DNA of 64,000 bases. Source: an uncultured Acetatifactor sp. Its GTDB lineage: Bacteria > Bacillota > Clostridia > Lachnospirales > Lachnospiraceae. A program made the translations under genes and the position numbers. Under the pieces are notes generated by a model, which saw nothing but the letters and a program-made list of their open reading frames with translations, made no database searches and was not told the DNA's origin. Positions within the stretch are counted from its first letter, which is position 1; each line of letters opens with the position of its first letter. Positions 27,045 to 37,325 of the stretch are shown here, one piece after another. The stretch covers positions 62,001 through 126,000 of the forward strand of contig CANPXL010000001.1 of assembly GCA_947586055.1 (NCBI GenBank), in the 5' to 3' direction.

Positions 27045-29439
27045 TTAGCTGTGTTCATCCAGCAGCAGCTGCACCCGGTTATGGATCACCGCCGCCGCTT
27101 CCTCCGCCGTCTTCGAACCGTCCCAAAACGGTCCGGCTTCCTCCGACACGATATTCCAGATCTGCTGGCTGTAAGGATTCGAGTCTCCCTCCAGCCGTTC
27201 CAGAAAGTCCAGAACATCCGGCATATAAGAGCTTCCGTCCGGTTTTTTTGCCCATTCCAGCGAGACGCCCTCATTGGTTCTGCGCATGTAATACGTATTT
27301 CCATCATTGTCTATGGACGTCGAGGAATTGTTTTCAATGCCGGACCGGGTGGCGGGAACATAGAATGCGTTAAGCTGCATTTCGTCGGAAAGCAGAAGAT
27401 TCAGGAAATCCGCGATGTCCTCCGTTCCCTTAAAATTACGGTTTACTGCTACATAGTAGAGGGGAGAAGCCATTCCCAGATAATCCGTCTGGCCGGGGTA
27501 ACCCACAAAGTGCAGTTTCCCGCTGTAGTTTTTCAATATATGTGATATTTGAGCATCACTTGGAATGAACTCTGCCCCCATCAAAACCTTTCTCTCCAGC
27601 AGGGCGTCCGCTACGTTTGTGGCAGGTTTCTTTACCTGGCCGTATTCCCTGCAGATCTCAAGAAGGCGGATAAAGGTCGCCCCATCAAAATAACTCTCTC
27701 CCTTGTCCGGGTCGTAGAAAGGGCAGCTGTTGGTGTAGAATCCGCCCAATGTCATCAGGTTCATTTCCGGACTCACGCCTCTGTTGGAAGAATAAAACGC
27801 TCCCTGAAAGTCTCCCTGTTCCAGAATATCCAGCGTCTGCTCCAGCGTCCAGTTTTCCTCCGGCCAGACTTCGTCCGCCACCAGCAAAAGATTCAGATCC
27901 ATCTCCGGCACAACCCCGTAGATTTTTCCGTCTATGGTCATACACTTCCGCGCGGCGGGAAACAGGAGAGCGAGATTCTCTTCCGTCAGGTAATCGTCCA
28001 GAGGCGCGAGCATTCCCTTCTCCTGAAGAGGTGCGAATTCATCTATGCTGATTACCATGATATCCGGACCGTTGCCGGAGTTAAGCTCCGCCAATACCCG
28101 TTCTGGGCTCATGGAAGCTATTTCTACCTGAATGTCCGCGCCTTCATGCTCCTGATTATAGACACTGGCGCACCGGGCGACTATATCGCTGCCGAAACAG
28201 TCCAGACAGCGGATGGAATCCCCGTCCTCCGGAAGCGTGTCCGACAGCGCCAGGCAGACGCCGCCTTCGTTGTCTTCCCTGAACAGCAACAGCCCTTCTT
28301 TGTTTACCGTTATGAAGCAGCGGCCCTCCAGTATGTTGTTGGGAGCGATGCCGGCTCCGCCGAAAGAGAACAGAGAGGTTTCCTTCCCGCTGCGCAGATC
28401 CCACGCCCAAAGCTGGTTGGTGCGGGTATAGTAAAGGATCCCTTCCGGGGTCACCGTGAACTGCAGAAGCGGTATTGCAGAGTTTTCCCACAGCGTCACT
28501 TCCGTTCCGGAAGGAGAATCCAGGCGGAACAGCTGTGTGTGGTTTTCGTCCGAGAGACTGCGGGAAAAGACCAGACTTCCGTCGGGCATGTGAAAGGCGG
28601 TTTCCAGCGTCTGTCTCCCGGAGTCGTCCCCGGCGATTTCCGTCTCCCTTTCTCCCTCCGGGCCGACCACGGTCAGAGAGGTATCCTTCCCTGCCAGATA
28701 CTGCCGACAGCCGGCAGTATCCGGCAGTATCGGTCAGAGAGGTATCCTTCCCTGCCAGATACTGCCGGCTGTCGGCGTCGCACCACCACCTTCCGTTTTC
28801 CGGAGAAATCCCTTTATATGCCGCCGTCACATCCACGGCGGACAACAGCTTTCCGTCCCCGTCCAGGCTCAGGACGTAATATCCGCTGATATCCCCCTGC
28901 CAGCCGTCATCCGTCCGGGCAAAGAGCACCGCGATCCGGTCGTCCGTCACGATATCGAGACACAGCGCGTATCCCTGGGGGCGCATCTCCCAGTCGGTCA
29001 GGATCTCTTCGGGTTTTCCCTTTTCCAGATCGGCTTTCTGGCAGCTGAGGAAATATTGCGCGCCCTCATCCCCGATGACGCTGGAGAGCACATATCTTGC
29101 GTCCCATGCATAAGCGGAGATGTCCCGTCTTTCCAGGGGCTTGAAGTTCAGCTCCGGTTCCTGAAGGCTGCTGCGGCGCAATTCATAGTAAGGCGTCATA
29201 TCCGGGGTGGCGGCGGTTTCGACACGCCGGAAACCGTTCTGCCACTGTTCCGGTGTCAGGAGACCGTCCGGACTCCCATAATCCACAGAGGTCTGCGCGC
29301 CGCTCTTTTCCTTTTCCTTCGTCTGTCCAAGGGGAATGCCGCATCCGGGACACAGAAAGACCAGGCACAGCAGGACCGCAAAAGAGGAAAGAGACCGTTT
29401 CCAGACCCGTTTTCGCCATGTTTTCTTCATCTTCATCAT
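27045..29439 (-). pseudogene. Propeller/solute-binding-like lipoprotein broken by a 61-bp insertion
   Basis: Two frames make one gene: an N-terminal part (29439 down to about 28732) with a signal peptide and lipobox ending at Cys33 (FLCPGC), and a C-terminal part (28670 down to 27045) like family 1 solute-binding proteins. They are separated by a 61-base insertion; deleting exactly 28671-28731 joins ...LAGKDTSLT to VVGPEGE and gives one 777-residue protein. It is a paralogue of the gene at 3300 (shared ENWTLEQ, VQLLLDE). As written, translation ends at 28156 in the wrong frame after about 427 residues. Start 29439 has GGAGGG before ATGATG. The lesion looks recent, since both halves are otherwise intact. 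Confidence 0.85.
28671..28766. repeat. Direct/inverted repeat at the insertion site
   Basis: A 36-base block occurs at 28671-28706 and again at 28732-28767 (offset 61). Between them are two copies of CGGCAGTATC-type sequence, one of which forms a perfect 9-base hairpin (ATACTGCCG-ACAGC-CGGCAGTAT, 28698-28720) with the first block. The mixture of direct and inverted copies is the mark of template switching during replication. Confidence 0.85.
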
Positions 29440-29574
29440 CTTGCCCTCCGTTTTTGCTGACCAAAGCAGTACTTATATTATAAATACATTAATTCATTTA
29501 TATTTTCATAGAAAAGACTTTATTGCCGCAACAACCGTGCTTAAGCTGTCAATTTACCGTTCACTTGCCGGAAT

Positions 29575-29895
29575 TTAAGGGTGAGGCAGGCTGTGTACAT
29601 TATTTTCTGTATAGTCCACTACGTATTTTTGATGGCAATTACCGCAGATACGCTCTTCCCGGTATCCGACATCTTTTACTGTACAGGTATAATTTATATC
29701 ATCGACTGTAACAGTGTGCGTATATAAGACATTACCCCACACCTCAGTTTTGGAAATAGTAGTATAACTGTATGATCCGCAACTGGGACAGGGGTCAAGA
29801 CGACTTCCCGCCTCTACAGTACTGGCAGGGACAAAGCTTGCCACAGCAATAAAGCACATGACAAACGCTGCCACAGATTTTAAAGTCTTTTTCAT
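29575..29895 (-). CDS. Small secreted protein with two CxxC pairs
   Basis: 106 residues. A signal peptide (MKKTLKSVAAFVMCFIAVAS..., cleavage near VEA) leads to a mature domain with CPSCG near its start and CGNCH near its end, which could bind zinc or form disulfides. No family is recognised. Start 29895 has TGGAGGAAAC just upstream, and this site removes the five extra residues of the longer frame. Codon and base use are much more AT-rich than the neighbours, and the DNA upstream is very AT-rich, suggesting acquisition from elsewhere. Confidence 0.65.
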   Translation of the reverse strand: MKKTLKSVAAFVMCFIAVASFVPASTVEAGSRLDPCPSCGSYSYTTISKTEVWGNVLYTHTVTVDDINYTCTVKDVGYREERICGNCHQKYVVDYTENNVHSLPHP

Positions 29896-30269
29896 TTGTG
29901 TTTCCTCCATTTCTTCTATATCAGTATATGCAGCAATAAAGTCCTTTATATTATATTATAATACTATCGCTTTAATATGTAAACATAAATTTAATAAGTT
30001 ATAAATGTTTTTAAATATTTAATGACAAATATGAATAATATAAAGCAAATTAGTTATTGTATAATTAAATTATTTAATAACAGATAGGATTTGTCAATAA
30101 TATTTCTAAAAACCAATATTAAATTTTCTACAAAAACTAAAATAAAACGTTTTGCGACGCGACAAATGGTAGTAGAACCTTGTGAAAAATGTTATACTGT
30201 ATTTTAAATGCGGCGGCCGGACTGTCATAGCTTTTCGACAGGGGCGGTTCGGGCGAAAGGAAGATCGGT
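29896..30269. other. AT-rich intergenic region
   Basis: About 370 bases with a strikingly low G+C content from 29930 to 30170, dominated by A/T runs. No open reading frame or RNA motif is recognised. TATACT at 30193-30198 may be the -10 box of the yitT-like gene, but no convincing -35 box was seen. Confidence 0.5.
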
Positions 30270-31187
30270 ATGGCAGGAAAAACGTCAGAAAATTTTGAAC
30301 AGCAAAAAGAGATTCAATATGAGGCGAAAAAGACGGTGAAGCGCAGGGTATGGGATTACACGGTGATAACGGCGGCCTCCTTCCTTTATGCGGCCGCCGT
30401 AAGCCTGTTTCTGGATCCAAACTCGCTGGCGCCCGGCGGCGTCACCGGTATTTCCATTATCTTAAACCGCGTTCTGGGACTGGAAACGGGAACATGGATG
30501 CTTGTCATCAACATTCCCATTCTCGCGGTGGGAACATGGAAATTTGGGTGGCGGTTTATTCTCTCCACCATGTACTGTACGGCGCTTACCTCGCTTTTTA
30601 CAAACCTTCTTGCCCCCTGCGGTCCCGTTACGGTCGATCCTCTGCTGGCGGCGCTGGTGGGCGGGGCGCTGATTGCCCTGTCACTGGGGCTTGTGTTCCG
30701 GGCGGGAGCGACTACCGGCGGAACGGATATTATCGTTAAGCTGCTCCGCATCCGTTTTCCGCAGCTGAAAACCGGCTCCCTGTTCCTGATCACGGACGCT
30801 CTGATCGTGACCGGCTCCGCCTTCGTGTTCCGGAATGTGGATACGGCGCTTTACGCCGGACTTGTCGTGCTTGTGAACTCCCTTCTTCTGGATCTCGTTC
30901 TGTACGGCCGGGACGGGGCAAAAATGTTTTTTATCATCAGCGACCGTCCGGAACGGATTGCGGAGAGGATATTGGAGGAGCTTGGGATCGGGGCCACATA
31001 TCTTTCCGGCAGCGGCGCATACAGCGGAAACGAAAAAAGGATCATTCTCTGTGTCGTAAAGAAGCACCTCTCCCATAAAGCGGAGGAAGTCGTCCGTCAG
31101 GAGGATCCGGCCGCATTTTTGATCATCACCAGCGCAACGGAGATTTTCGGGGAAGGGTACAAGAGCATTTTCAGCGAAAAAATCTGA
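30270..31187 (+). CDS. YitT family membrane protein
   Basis: 305 residues. Five or six membrane spans (about 30-200) make up the YitT domain (FLDPNSLAPGGVTGISIIL; GATTGGTDIIVKLL) and the C-terminal 80 residues are a cytoplasmic DUF2179 domain (FIISDRPERIAERI; GSGAYSG; VVKKH). Function of the family is unknown; it is widespread in Bacillota. GAAAGGAAG precedes the ATG. It stands alone between an AT-rich gap and the SRP operon. Confidence 0.92.
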   Translation: MAGKTSENFEQQKEIQYEAKKTVKRRVWDYTVITAASFLYAAAVSLFLDPNSLAPGGVTGISIILNRVLGLETGTWMLVINIPILAVGTWKFGWRFILSTMYCTALTSLFTNLLAPCGPVTVDPLLAALVGGALIALSLGLVFRAGATTGGTDIIVKLLRIRFPQLKTGSLFLITDALIVTGSAFVFRNVDTALYAGLVVLVNSLLLDLVLYGRDGAKMFFIISDRPERIAERILEELGIGATYLSGSGAYSGNEKRIILCVVKKHLSHKAEEVVRQEDPAAFLIITSATEIFGEGYKSIFSEKI

Positions 31188-31218
31188 ATCGCATTTCAAA
31201 GCTGTAAAGAAAAAATAC

Positions 31219-31247
31219 TTGACACCTTCCCGGCAATGTAGTAAGAT
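31219..31247 (+). promoter_or_regulatory. Promoter of the ylxM-ffh operon
   Basis: TTGACA (31219-31224), 17-base spacer, TAAGAT (31242-31247), 48 bases before ylxM. Confidence 0.85.
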
Positions 31248-31294
31248 ACACAGAGTGTTGAAAAAATACAGCGAAACGGCGAAGGCATGACTGT

Positions 31295-31639
31295 ATGGAC
31301 AGGATTTATGAACAGACGATGCTGTTTGATTTTTACGGAGAACTGTTGACGCAGCATCAGCGCGGCGTCTATGAGGATGCGGTTTATAACGACATGTCGC
31401 TGGGAGAGATTGCCGAAGAGTACGGAATCAGCAGACAGGGCGTACACGACCTGATCCGGCGCTGCGACAGGATCCTGCAGAATTATGAGAGCAAGCTCCA
31501 CCTTGTGGAACGGTTCGTCAGAGCCCGGGAAACCGTGGGTGAAATCGAACGTCTGGCCGGGGAGGACGGATCCGCGGAAACGGGAGAGCGGATGCGGCGC
31601 ATCCGGAAGCTTGCCCGGGAGCTTTTGGAAGAATTATAG
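31295..31639 (+). CDS. ylxM: YlxM/p13-like DNA-binding protein
   Basis: 114 residues, UPF0122. A helix-turn-helix like that of sigma factors lies at about 33-55 (DMSLGEIAEEYGISRQGVHDLI). It almost always precedes ffh and has been shown in streptococci to bind SRP components and tune Ffh GTPase activity. Here it is 18 bases upstream of ffh in the same transcript. Confidence 0.93.
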   Translation: MDRIYEQTMLFDFYGELLTQHQRGVYEDAVYNDMSLGEIAEEYGISRQGVHDLIRRCDRILQNYESKLHLVERFVRARETVGEIERLAGEDGSAETGERMRRIRKLARELLEEL

Positions 31640-31657
31640 AAGTGTGAGGAGTATCCG

Positions 31658-33025
31658 TTGGCATTTGAGAGTCTGACCGAAAAACTGCAGAACGTATTCA
31701 AGGGACTGAAGGGAAAGGGGCGTCTGACGGAGGACGATGTAAAAGCCGCGCTGAAAGAGGTGAAAATGGCGCTTCTGGAGGCGGACGTCAATTTCCGCGT
31801 GGTCAAACAGTTCGTGAAATCCGTGGAAGAGAGAGCCGTGGGGCAGGATGTGATGAACGGCTTAAACCCCGGCCAGATGGTGATTAAGATCGTCAATGAG
31901 GAAATGATCGCTCTGATGGGGAGCGAGACCACCGAGCTTGCCTTTCAGCCCGGCAGAGCCGTTACGGTTATCATGATGGCCGGACTTCAGGGCGCAGGTA
32001 AGACCACAGCGACGGCAAAGATTGCCGGGAAGCTGAAACAGAAAGGGAAAAAATCCCTTCTTGTGGCCTGCGACATATACAGACCGGCGGCGATCGAACA
32101 GCTGCAGATCAACGGAAAGAAGCAGGAGGTGGAGGTGTTCTCCATGGGCACGGACCACAGACCTGTGGAGATCGCAGGAAAAGCCGTCGAGTATGCGGAG
32201 AAAAACGGTTTTAACGTAGTGATCCTGGACACGGCCGGCCGGCTTCATGTGGACGAGGACATGATGGCGGAGCTTCAGGAGATTAAGGCGAACGTATCCG
32301 TGCACCAGACGCTTCTTGTGGTGGACGCCATGACCGGTCAGGACGCTGTGAACGTGGCGAAGGAATTTGATGAAAAAGTAGGAATCGACGGGGTTGTTCT
32401 GACCAAGATGGACGGGGATACCCGGGGCGGGGCGGCTCTTTCCATCAGGGCCGTAACCGGAAGGCCCATTCTCTTTGTGGGTATGGGAGAAAAGCTTTCC
32501 GATATGGAACAGTTTTATCCCGACAGAATGGCAAACAGGATTCTGGGAATGGGCGATGTGCTGTCGCTGATCGAAAAAGCGCAGGAGAGCATCGACCTGG
32601 ATGAGGAAAAAGGCCGGGAGATGGCCGGTCGGATGAAGAAGGGCCGGTTTGACTTTGAGGACTATCTGGAGAGCATGAAGCAGATGCGGAACATGGGCGG
32701 CCTTGCCAGTATCTTAAGTATGCTTCCGGGACTTGGCATCAAGGGCGCCGATCTTGGTTCCATGGTGGACGAAAAACAGTTAAAGCAGACGGAGGCCATC
32801 GTTCTTTCCATGACGAAAGAAGAGCGCCGCAGCCCGAAGCTTTTAAATCCCCAGAGGAAGTTCCGCATTGCAAAAGGAGCGGGCGTTGACATCGCGGTGG
32901 TGAACCGGTTTGTCAAGCAGTTCGAGCAGAGCCAGAAACTGATGAAGCAGTTCGGAGGCGGGAAAAAGGGACGCGGCATGTTTGGAGGATTTCCCGGCAT
33001 GGGCGGCGGAAGGTTCCCCTTTTAA
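31658..33025 (+). CDS. ffh: Signal recognition particle protein Ffh
   Basis: 455 residues. The N domain is at 1-85, and the G domain holds GLQGAGKTTT-like GLQGAGKTTA, DTAGRLHVDEDM and TKMDGDTRGG. The methionine-rich M domain follows (MRNMGGLASILSMLPG), with a Gly/Phe/Met-rich tail. It binds signal sequences and 4.5S/SRP RNA and docks on FtsY. Start is TTG at 31658 with GTGAGGAG upstream; the protein then begins AFESLTEKL, as in homologues. Confidence 0.97.
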   Translation: MAFESLTEKLQNVFKGLKGKGRLTEDDVKAALKEVKMALLEADVNFRVVKQFVKSVEERAVGQDVMNGLNPGQMVIKIVNEEMIALMGSETTELAFQPGRAVTVIMMAGLQGAGKTTATAKIAGKLKQKGKKSLLVACDIYRPAAIEQLQINGKKQEVEVFSMGTDHRPVEIAGKAVEYAEKNGFNVVILDTAGRLHVDEDMMAELQEIKANVSVHQTLLVVDAMTGQDAVNVAKEFDEKVGIDGVVLTKMDGDTRGGAALSIRAVTGRPILFVGMGEKLSDMEQFYPDRMANRILGMGDVLSLIEKAQESIDLDEEKGREMAGRMKKGRFDFEDYLESMKQMRNMGGLASILSMLPGLGIKGADLGSMVDEKQLKQTEAIVLSMTKEERRSPKLLNPQRKFRIAKGAGVDIAVVNRFVKQFEQSQKLMKQFGGGKKGRGMFGGFPGMGGGRFPF

Positions 33026-33175
33026 ACTTTCTCTCCTGACATCCCGCGAAAGCGGCGGCAGGGAGGCTGAAACGATGATCAGGGAGACCGGCGGAAAGCG
33101 ACGGCAGCTCCTTTATCATAAAACATGAAACATAAAAAGCAAAATGCCGCGGACGGCGGCGGAAAGAGGTAAAAA

Positions 33176-33421
33176 ATGGCAGTAAAGATCAGACTGAGAA
33201 GAATGGGACAGAAGAAGGCTCCCTTTTATAGAATTATCGTGGCCGATTCCCGTTCCCCCAGAGACGGAAAGTTCATTGAAGAGATCGGCACCTATGATCC
33301 CAGCACCGATCCCAGTACCTTTAAGATCAACGAGGAACTGGCGAAAAAGTGGCTGGCAAACGGAGCGCAGCCCACGGAAACAGTTGGCAGGATCTTCAGG
33401 GCGGCCGGAATCGAAAAGTAA
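33176..33421 (+). CDS. rpsP: Small-subunit ribosomal protein bS16
   Basis: 81 residues, begins [19 protein letters not shown], the family signature. First of the conserved group rpsP-khpA-rimM-trmD-rplS, here interrupted by two extra genes before rplS. GAAAGAGG precedes the ATG. Confidence 0.98.
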   Translation: MAVKIRLRRMGQKKAPFYRIIVADSRSPRDGKFIEEIGTYDPSTDPSTFKINEELAKKWLANGAQPTETVGRIFRAAGIEK

Positions 33422-33448
33422 ATATTCTGACTCTTGGGAGGTAACCTG

Positions 33449-33676
33449 ATGAAGGAATTAGTGGAAGTAGTTGCGAAGGCCCTTGTGGATCATCCCGATG
33501 AGGTTGTCGTGACCGAGAAGACCGAGGGCAGGAATACTGTGATTGAGCTTCATGTGGCGCCGTCCGATATGGGAAAGGTGATCGGAAAGCAGGGAAGGAT
33601 CGCAAAGGCGATCCGCACAGTAGTCAAAGCCGCATCCTCCGGAGATGACAAGCGGGTGGACGTGGAAATCCTGTAA
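33449..33676 (+). CDS. khpA: RNA-binding KH protein KhpA
   Basis: 75 residues with a single KH domain; the GKVIGKQGRIAKAIR loop is the RNA-contacting GxxG element. KhpA pairs with KhpB (Jag) and affects cell elongation and RNA stability in Bacillota. Start 33449 has GGGAGGTAA upstream. Confidence 0.94.
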   Translation: MKELVEVVAKALVDHPDEVVVTEKTEGRNTVIELHVAPSDMGKVIGKQGRIAKAIRTVVKAASSGDDKRVDVEIL

Positions 33677-33777
33677 TTCAATAATTTACGGTTGACAGGG
33701 GAGGAATGGTCTGCGTTCCTCCCTGTATTTTAAAGGGCGGATCTTGTGCGGCCCGGCAGCGCGGAGACGGAGTAAAA

Positions 33778-34293
33778 ATGGAAGATTTTCTGCAGGTTGG
33801 GATTATTACAACGTCCCACGGGATCGGCGGCGAGGTAAAGGTGTTTCCCACCACCGACGATCCGGAACGGTTTCGGCAGCTTAAGGATGTGATCCTCGAC
33901 ACAGGGAAGGAGCGGCGGACGCTTCAGATACAGGGCGTTCGTTTTTTCAAACAGTTTGTCATTCTGAAATTTCAGGGACTTGACAGCATCAACGACGTGG
34001 AAAAGCTGCGGAAATGTCCGCTGCTTGTGTCCCGGGAGAACGCCGTAAAGCTTGAAAAAGACGAGTATTTTGTGGCGGATCTGGAGGGACTTTCGGTCCG
34101 GGACGAGGACGGCGGCGAGATTGGGATTTTAAAGAGCGTTCTGGAGACCGGGGCCAACGACGTTTATGTCATTGAACTGCACGACAGGAGGGAACTGCTC
34201 CTGCCCGCCATCCGTCAGTGCGTGCTTGAGGTGAACATAGCGGAGGGATTTATCAGGGTACACATATTGGAAGGATTGCTGGACGAGACATGA
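33778..34293 (+). CDS. rimM: Ribosome maturation factor RimM
   Basis: 171 residues. Helps assemble the 30S head by binding S19. N-terminal RimM barrel ([20 protein letters not shown]) and C-terminal PRC-like barrel ([22 protein letters not shown]). Start 33778; the in-frame GTG-type start at 33706 would add 24 unmatched residues. Overlaps trmD by 4 bases. Confidence 0.96.
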   Translation: MEDFLQVGIITTSHGIGGEVKVFPTTDDPERFRQLKDVILDTGKERRTLQIQGVRFFKQFVILKFQGLDSINDVEKLRKCPLLVSRENAVKLEKDEYFVADLEGLSVRDEDGGEIGILKSVLETGANDVYVIELHDRRELLLPAIRQCVLEVNIAEGFIRVHILEGLLDET

Positions 34294-35669
34294 TGAAGTT
34301 TCATGTGCTGACGCTGTTCCCGGAGATGATCGCGCAGGGGCTTGCGGCGAGCGTCATCGGAAGAGCCGCGGAGAAAAATATCATTGCCGTGGATCCCGTG
34401 AACATCAGAGACTACACGGAGGATCGGCACGGCAGGGTGGACGATACGCCGTACGGGGGCGGCGCCGGTATGCTGATGCAGGTGCAGCCTGTTTACGATG
34501 CCCATAAAGCCGTTTCCGGCGGCAGAAAGATCCGCACTCTGTATGTGACGCCTCAGGGGCGGGCCTTCGACCAGAAGATGGCGGCGGAGCTTGCGAAGGA
34601 GGAAGAACTGATCCTGCTCTGCGGCCATTATGAGGGAATCGACGAGCGCGTGCTGAACGAAGTGGTCACGGATTTTGTCTCGATCGGAGATTATGTGCTT
34701 ACCGGTGGGGAGCTTGCCGCTATGGTGATCATCGACGCGGTGGCGAGACTGGTTCCGGGAGTTCTGGGAAACGGAACGTCCGCCGAGGAGGAAAGCTTTT
34801 ACAATGATCTTTTAGAGTATCCTCAGTATACAAGGCCGGAGGTCTGGCAGGGACAAAGCGTGCCGAAGGTCCTGCTGTCGGGGGACCACGCCGCGATCCG
34901 GAAGTGGCGTCTGGAGCAGGCAAAGGAGCGGACAAAGACGCTGCGGCCCGATCTTTACAGACAGTATGAAGAGAGACAGCGGCTGATCGGACGGCTTTCC
35001 AAAGACAAGAGGAACCAGATTCCTTTGATGGAGTGCCTTGCCGGAGGACAGGGCAGGATCGTGGGCGTTGCCGGAGAGGACGCCGCCGTTTACCACAGGG
35101 AGAGCGGTGTGTGTATGGTGAAGGCTTCTTCGGCGGAAAACGGGCGTTACCTGATCGGCGTCTGTCCGCAGGAGACAAGACGGTATCTGGTCAGCCGGGA
35201 TTTTATGTGCGATCTGCTTCTGGAGCGGGGCTGTCGGGAGATCCTCGTCTGCAGGCAGTTCCTTTATACCCGGAAGGTGCCGCTGCCCGTCAGGCATAAG
35301 GATATCCGGCGGCTGGATGCGGAGAGCCTTTCCTGTATTCTTGTGATCTGCGATACGCAAAACCGGGCGTATCTGGAGGAACGGCTGCGCGCCGGCGCGT
35401 TGTACGGCGCCTTTGTGGGGGACAGACTCGTTGGCTTCGCGGGCGTACACGCCGCGGGAGGCGTGGGGATGCTCTATGTGGCGGAAGATTTCAGAGGGAA
35501 CGGCGTTGGGGCGTCTCTGGAATCGTATGTCATTAACCGTATGCTGGAGCGCGGCCATACCCCTTACGGCCATGTTCCGCCTTGCAGGGAAGCCGCACTC
35601 AGGCTGCAGGAAAAGCTGGGACTGTATCAGGCGGGAGATACCTTTTACTGGCTGGAAAAGCCGGAATAG
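34290..35669 (+). CDS. trmD: tRNA (guanine37-N1)-methyltransferase fused to a GNAT domain
   Basis: 459 residues, almost twice the usual length. Residues 1-245 are a complete TrmD with the SAM-binding trefoil-knot motifs ([36 protein letters not shown]). About 255-459 is a second domain whose C-terminal part ([17 protein letters not shown]... then [10 protein letters not shown]) is a GNAT acetyltransferase-type acetyl-CoA site. TrmD methylates G37 next to the anticodon to prevent frameshifting. The role of the attached GNAT-like domain is unknown; it may acetylate a small molecule or protein, or be a passenger. No stop or restart signal was seen at the junction. Confidence 0.93.
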   Translation: MMKFHVLTLFPEMIAQGLAASVIGRAAEKNIIAVDPVNIRDYTEDRHGRVDDTPYGGGAGMLMQVQPVYDAHKAVSGGRKIRTLYVTPQGRAFDQKMAAELAKEEELILLCGHYEGIDERVLNEVVTDFVSIGDYVLTGGELAAMVIIDAVARLVPGVLGNGTSAEEESFYNDLLEYPQYTRPEVWQGQSVPKVLLSGDHAAIRKWRLEQAKERTKTLRPDLYRQYEERQRLIGRLSKDKRNQIPLMECLAGGQGRIVGVAGEDAAVYHRESGVCMVKASSAENGRYLIGVCPQETRRYLVSRDFMCDLLLERGCREILVCRQFLYTRKVPLPVRHKDIRRLDAESLSCILVICDTQNRAYLEERLRAGALYGAFVGDRLVGFAGVHAAGGVGMLYVAEDFRGNGVGASLESYVINRMLERGHTPYGHVPPCREAALRLQEKLGLYQAGDTFYWLEKPE

Positions 35670-35708
35670 AAAAGCATTGGAAGGATCTTATCAGGAGGTG
35701 GAAGGAAC

Positions 35709-37276
35709 ATGAGATCAGCTTTAAAAATGAGAACAGAAAAAGGGCTGCTGCGCTTTATGTTAATGACGGTCCTTGTCTTTGCAGTTGGTTTTCTTTTGAT
35801 CCTGCTTATTATGACCATGCGCCATTCGATAACGTTTTCCGGGGGGGTGATTCTGTTGTATTTATTCCTCAGAAGGCGGGATTCATCTTGCTCAGAATTT
35901 TCGCCCTTGCCGTTGTTGTAGGGATATTAAGGCTCGTAAGACCGACGACGGGCAAAAAGACGTTTTATCTGATCAGTTTTCTCTATTTTCTGCTGAATAT
36001 CAGTCTCGTTTTTTTCTTAAGTCTTTATCCGATGGACGATCAGTATTATATGACGTGGATTGCGTCCGACATGCTGAAGGGAGAATATTCACAGTTTGAG
36101 CCTTACGGATACATGGACTTATATCCGTTTCAGTACAGTTTTATGAACTATGTCAAACTGGTATTCGCCGTTATGGGCGCGGATAATTATTATGCCCTTC
36201 AGGTGCTGAACGTGGTTTATCTTTGGCTCATTATATGGCTGATCGTGAAGATGACACGGTTTATGTACGGACAGGAGCAGTATGGCATCGGGATTGCGCT
36301 GATGCTTTTTGCGCCGCTTTCTCTCTATGTGACTTACATATACGGAAACTTTTTGTCTCTTGCGCTCTCCCTTGGCTCCGCCTTCTTTCTGATGAAATTT
36401 TTTCACCGGGAAGGACATCAGCCGCTGAATTTCGGGCTTGTTGTCCTGCTGAATACGATTTCCATTCTGATCAAGAATAATGCGCTGATCTTTATGATAG
36501 CGGAAGTGTGCATCCTTATCCTTTTTTCGATAAAACGGGCGGGCAAACGGAATATCCTGGCGAATGTCCTTTTGGCCGGAGCGCTGATCACAGCATATTT
36601 GCTGGCCATGACGGCTGTCAACCGGGATCTCTCAAGGTATACGGAGCAGGACAAGGTCGGGACGCCGAAGATATCATGGATCGCAATGGGACTCCAAACG
36701 GGAGGATATGCCGACGGCTGGAATAACTTTTACAACCGGGATGTATACTGGAATAACGATCGGGATGTGGAGCTGGCGGCAAGGCAGTCCAGGGAGTCCA
36801 TCAGAGAATCAATCGGCCGTTTTCTGTCGGATCCCGGATACTGCGCAAAATTCTTTTATCATAAGATCTGTTCGGAATGGATGAACCCTTCGTTTGAAGC
36901 CCTGAATCTGATCCAGCACAGCACCGTTAAGAATCCAAACACGACGTTTGACTATTCTCTTTTGGCGAGGGCTTTTTTTCATAAAAGGCAGGGAGAATCC
37001 CTGGATGCCACGCATTTTTTCCTCAACGAATATTTAAGAATCTATGAATTTGTCATGATTGCGGGGGCGCTTTTTTATCTGCTCAACAGGCGCCTTGGCG
37101 CGGAGGACTGTTTTTTCGCGATCGTCTTTATCGGCGGATTTCTGTTTCACATTTTCTGGGAAGCGTCATCTCAGTACATGCTTCCGTATTTTGTCATGAT
37201 CATCCCTTATGGAGTGATGGGAATTAAGGATATGGCGGCAAAACCATCCTTTTTCCGGAAAACGGGACAGACCTGA
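35709..37276 (+). pseudogene. GT-C type membrane glycosyltransferase, frameshifted at a G7 tract
   Basis: Start 35709 has AGGAGG about 12 bases upstream and encodes a first membrane span, but the frame stops at 35919. The rest of the protein (to 37276) is open in another frame; changing the G7 run at 35841-35847 to G8 (or G5) joins them into about 522 residues with ten or more membrane spans. The loop after the second span has YPMDDQYY, with the acidic pair expected of GT-C (GT39/PMT-like) enzymes using lipid-linked sugars. Substrate unknown. The lesion is a homopolymer length change: a real inactivation, a phase-variable switch, or an assembly error. Confidence 0.75.
35841..35847 (+). repeat. 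G7 homopolymer at the frameshift
   Basis: Seven G in a row inside codons 45-47 of the membrane glycosyltransferase. Eight G restores the reading frame (TTT TCC GGG GGG GGT GAT). Confidence 0.8.
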
Positions 37277-37286
37277 CTGAAAAAAT

Positions 37287-37310
37287 ATTACAATAATTAT
37301 TACAATAATT
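37287..37310. repeat. Two tandem copies of ATTACAATAATT
   Basis: Exact 12-base tandem duplication in the AT-rich gap after the glycosyltransferase, 16 bases before the promoter of the next gene. Confidence 0.6.
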
Positions 37311-37325
37311 TAAGAAACATATCTA

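Noticed and set aside
27549..28889. 446-residue plus-strand frame
   Set aside because: Antisense to the broken lipoprotein gene, whose signal peptide, lipobox and paralogue support the minus strand.
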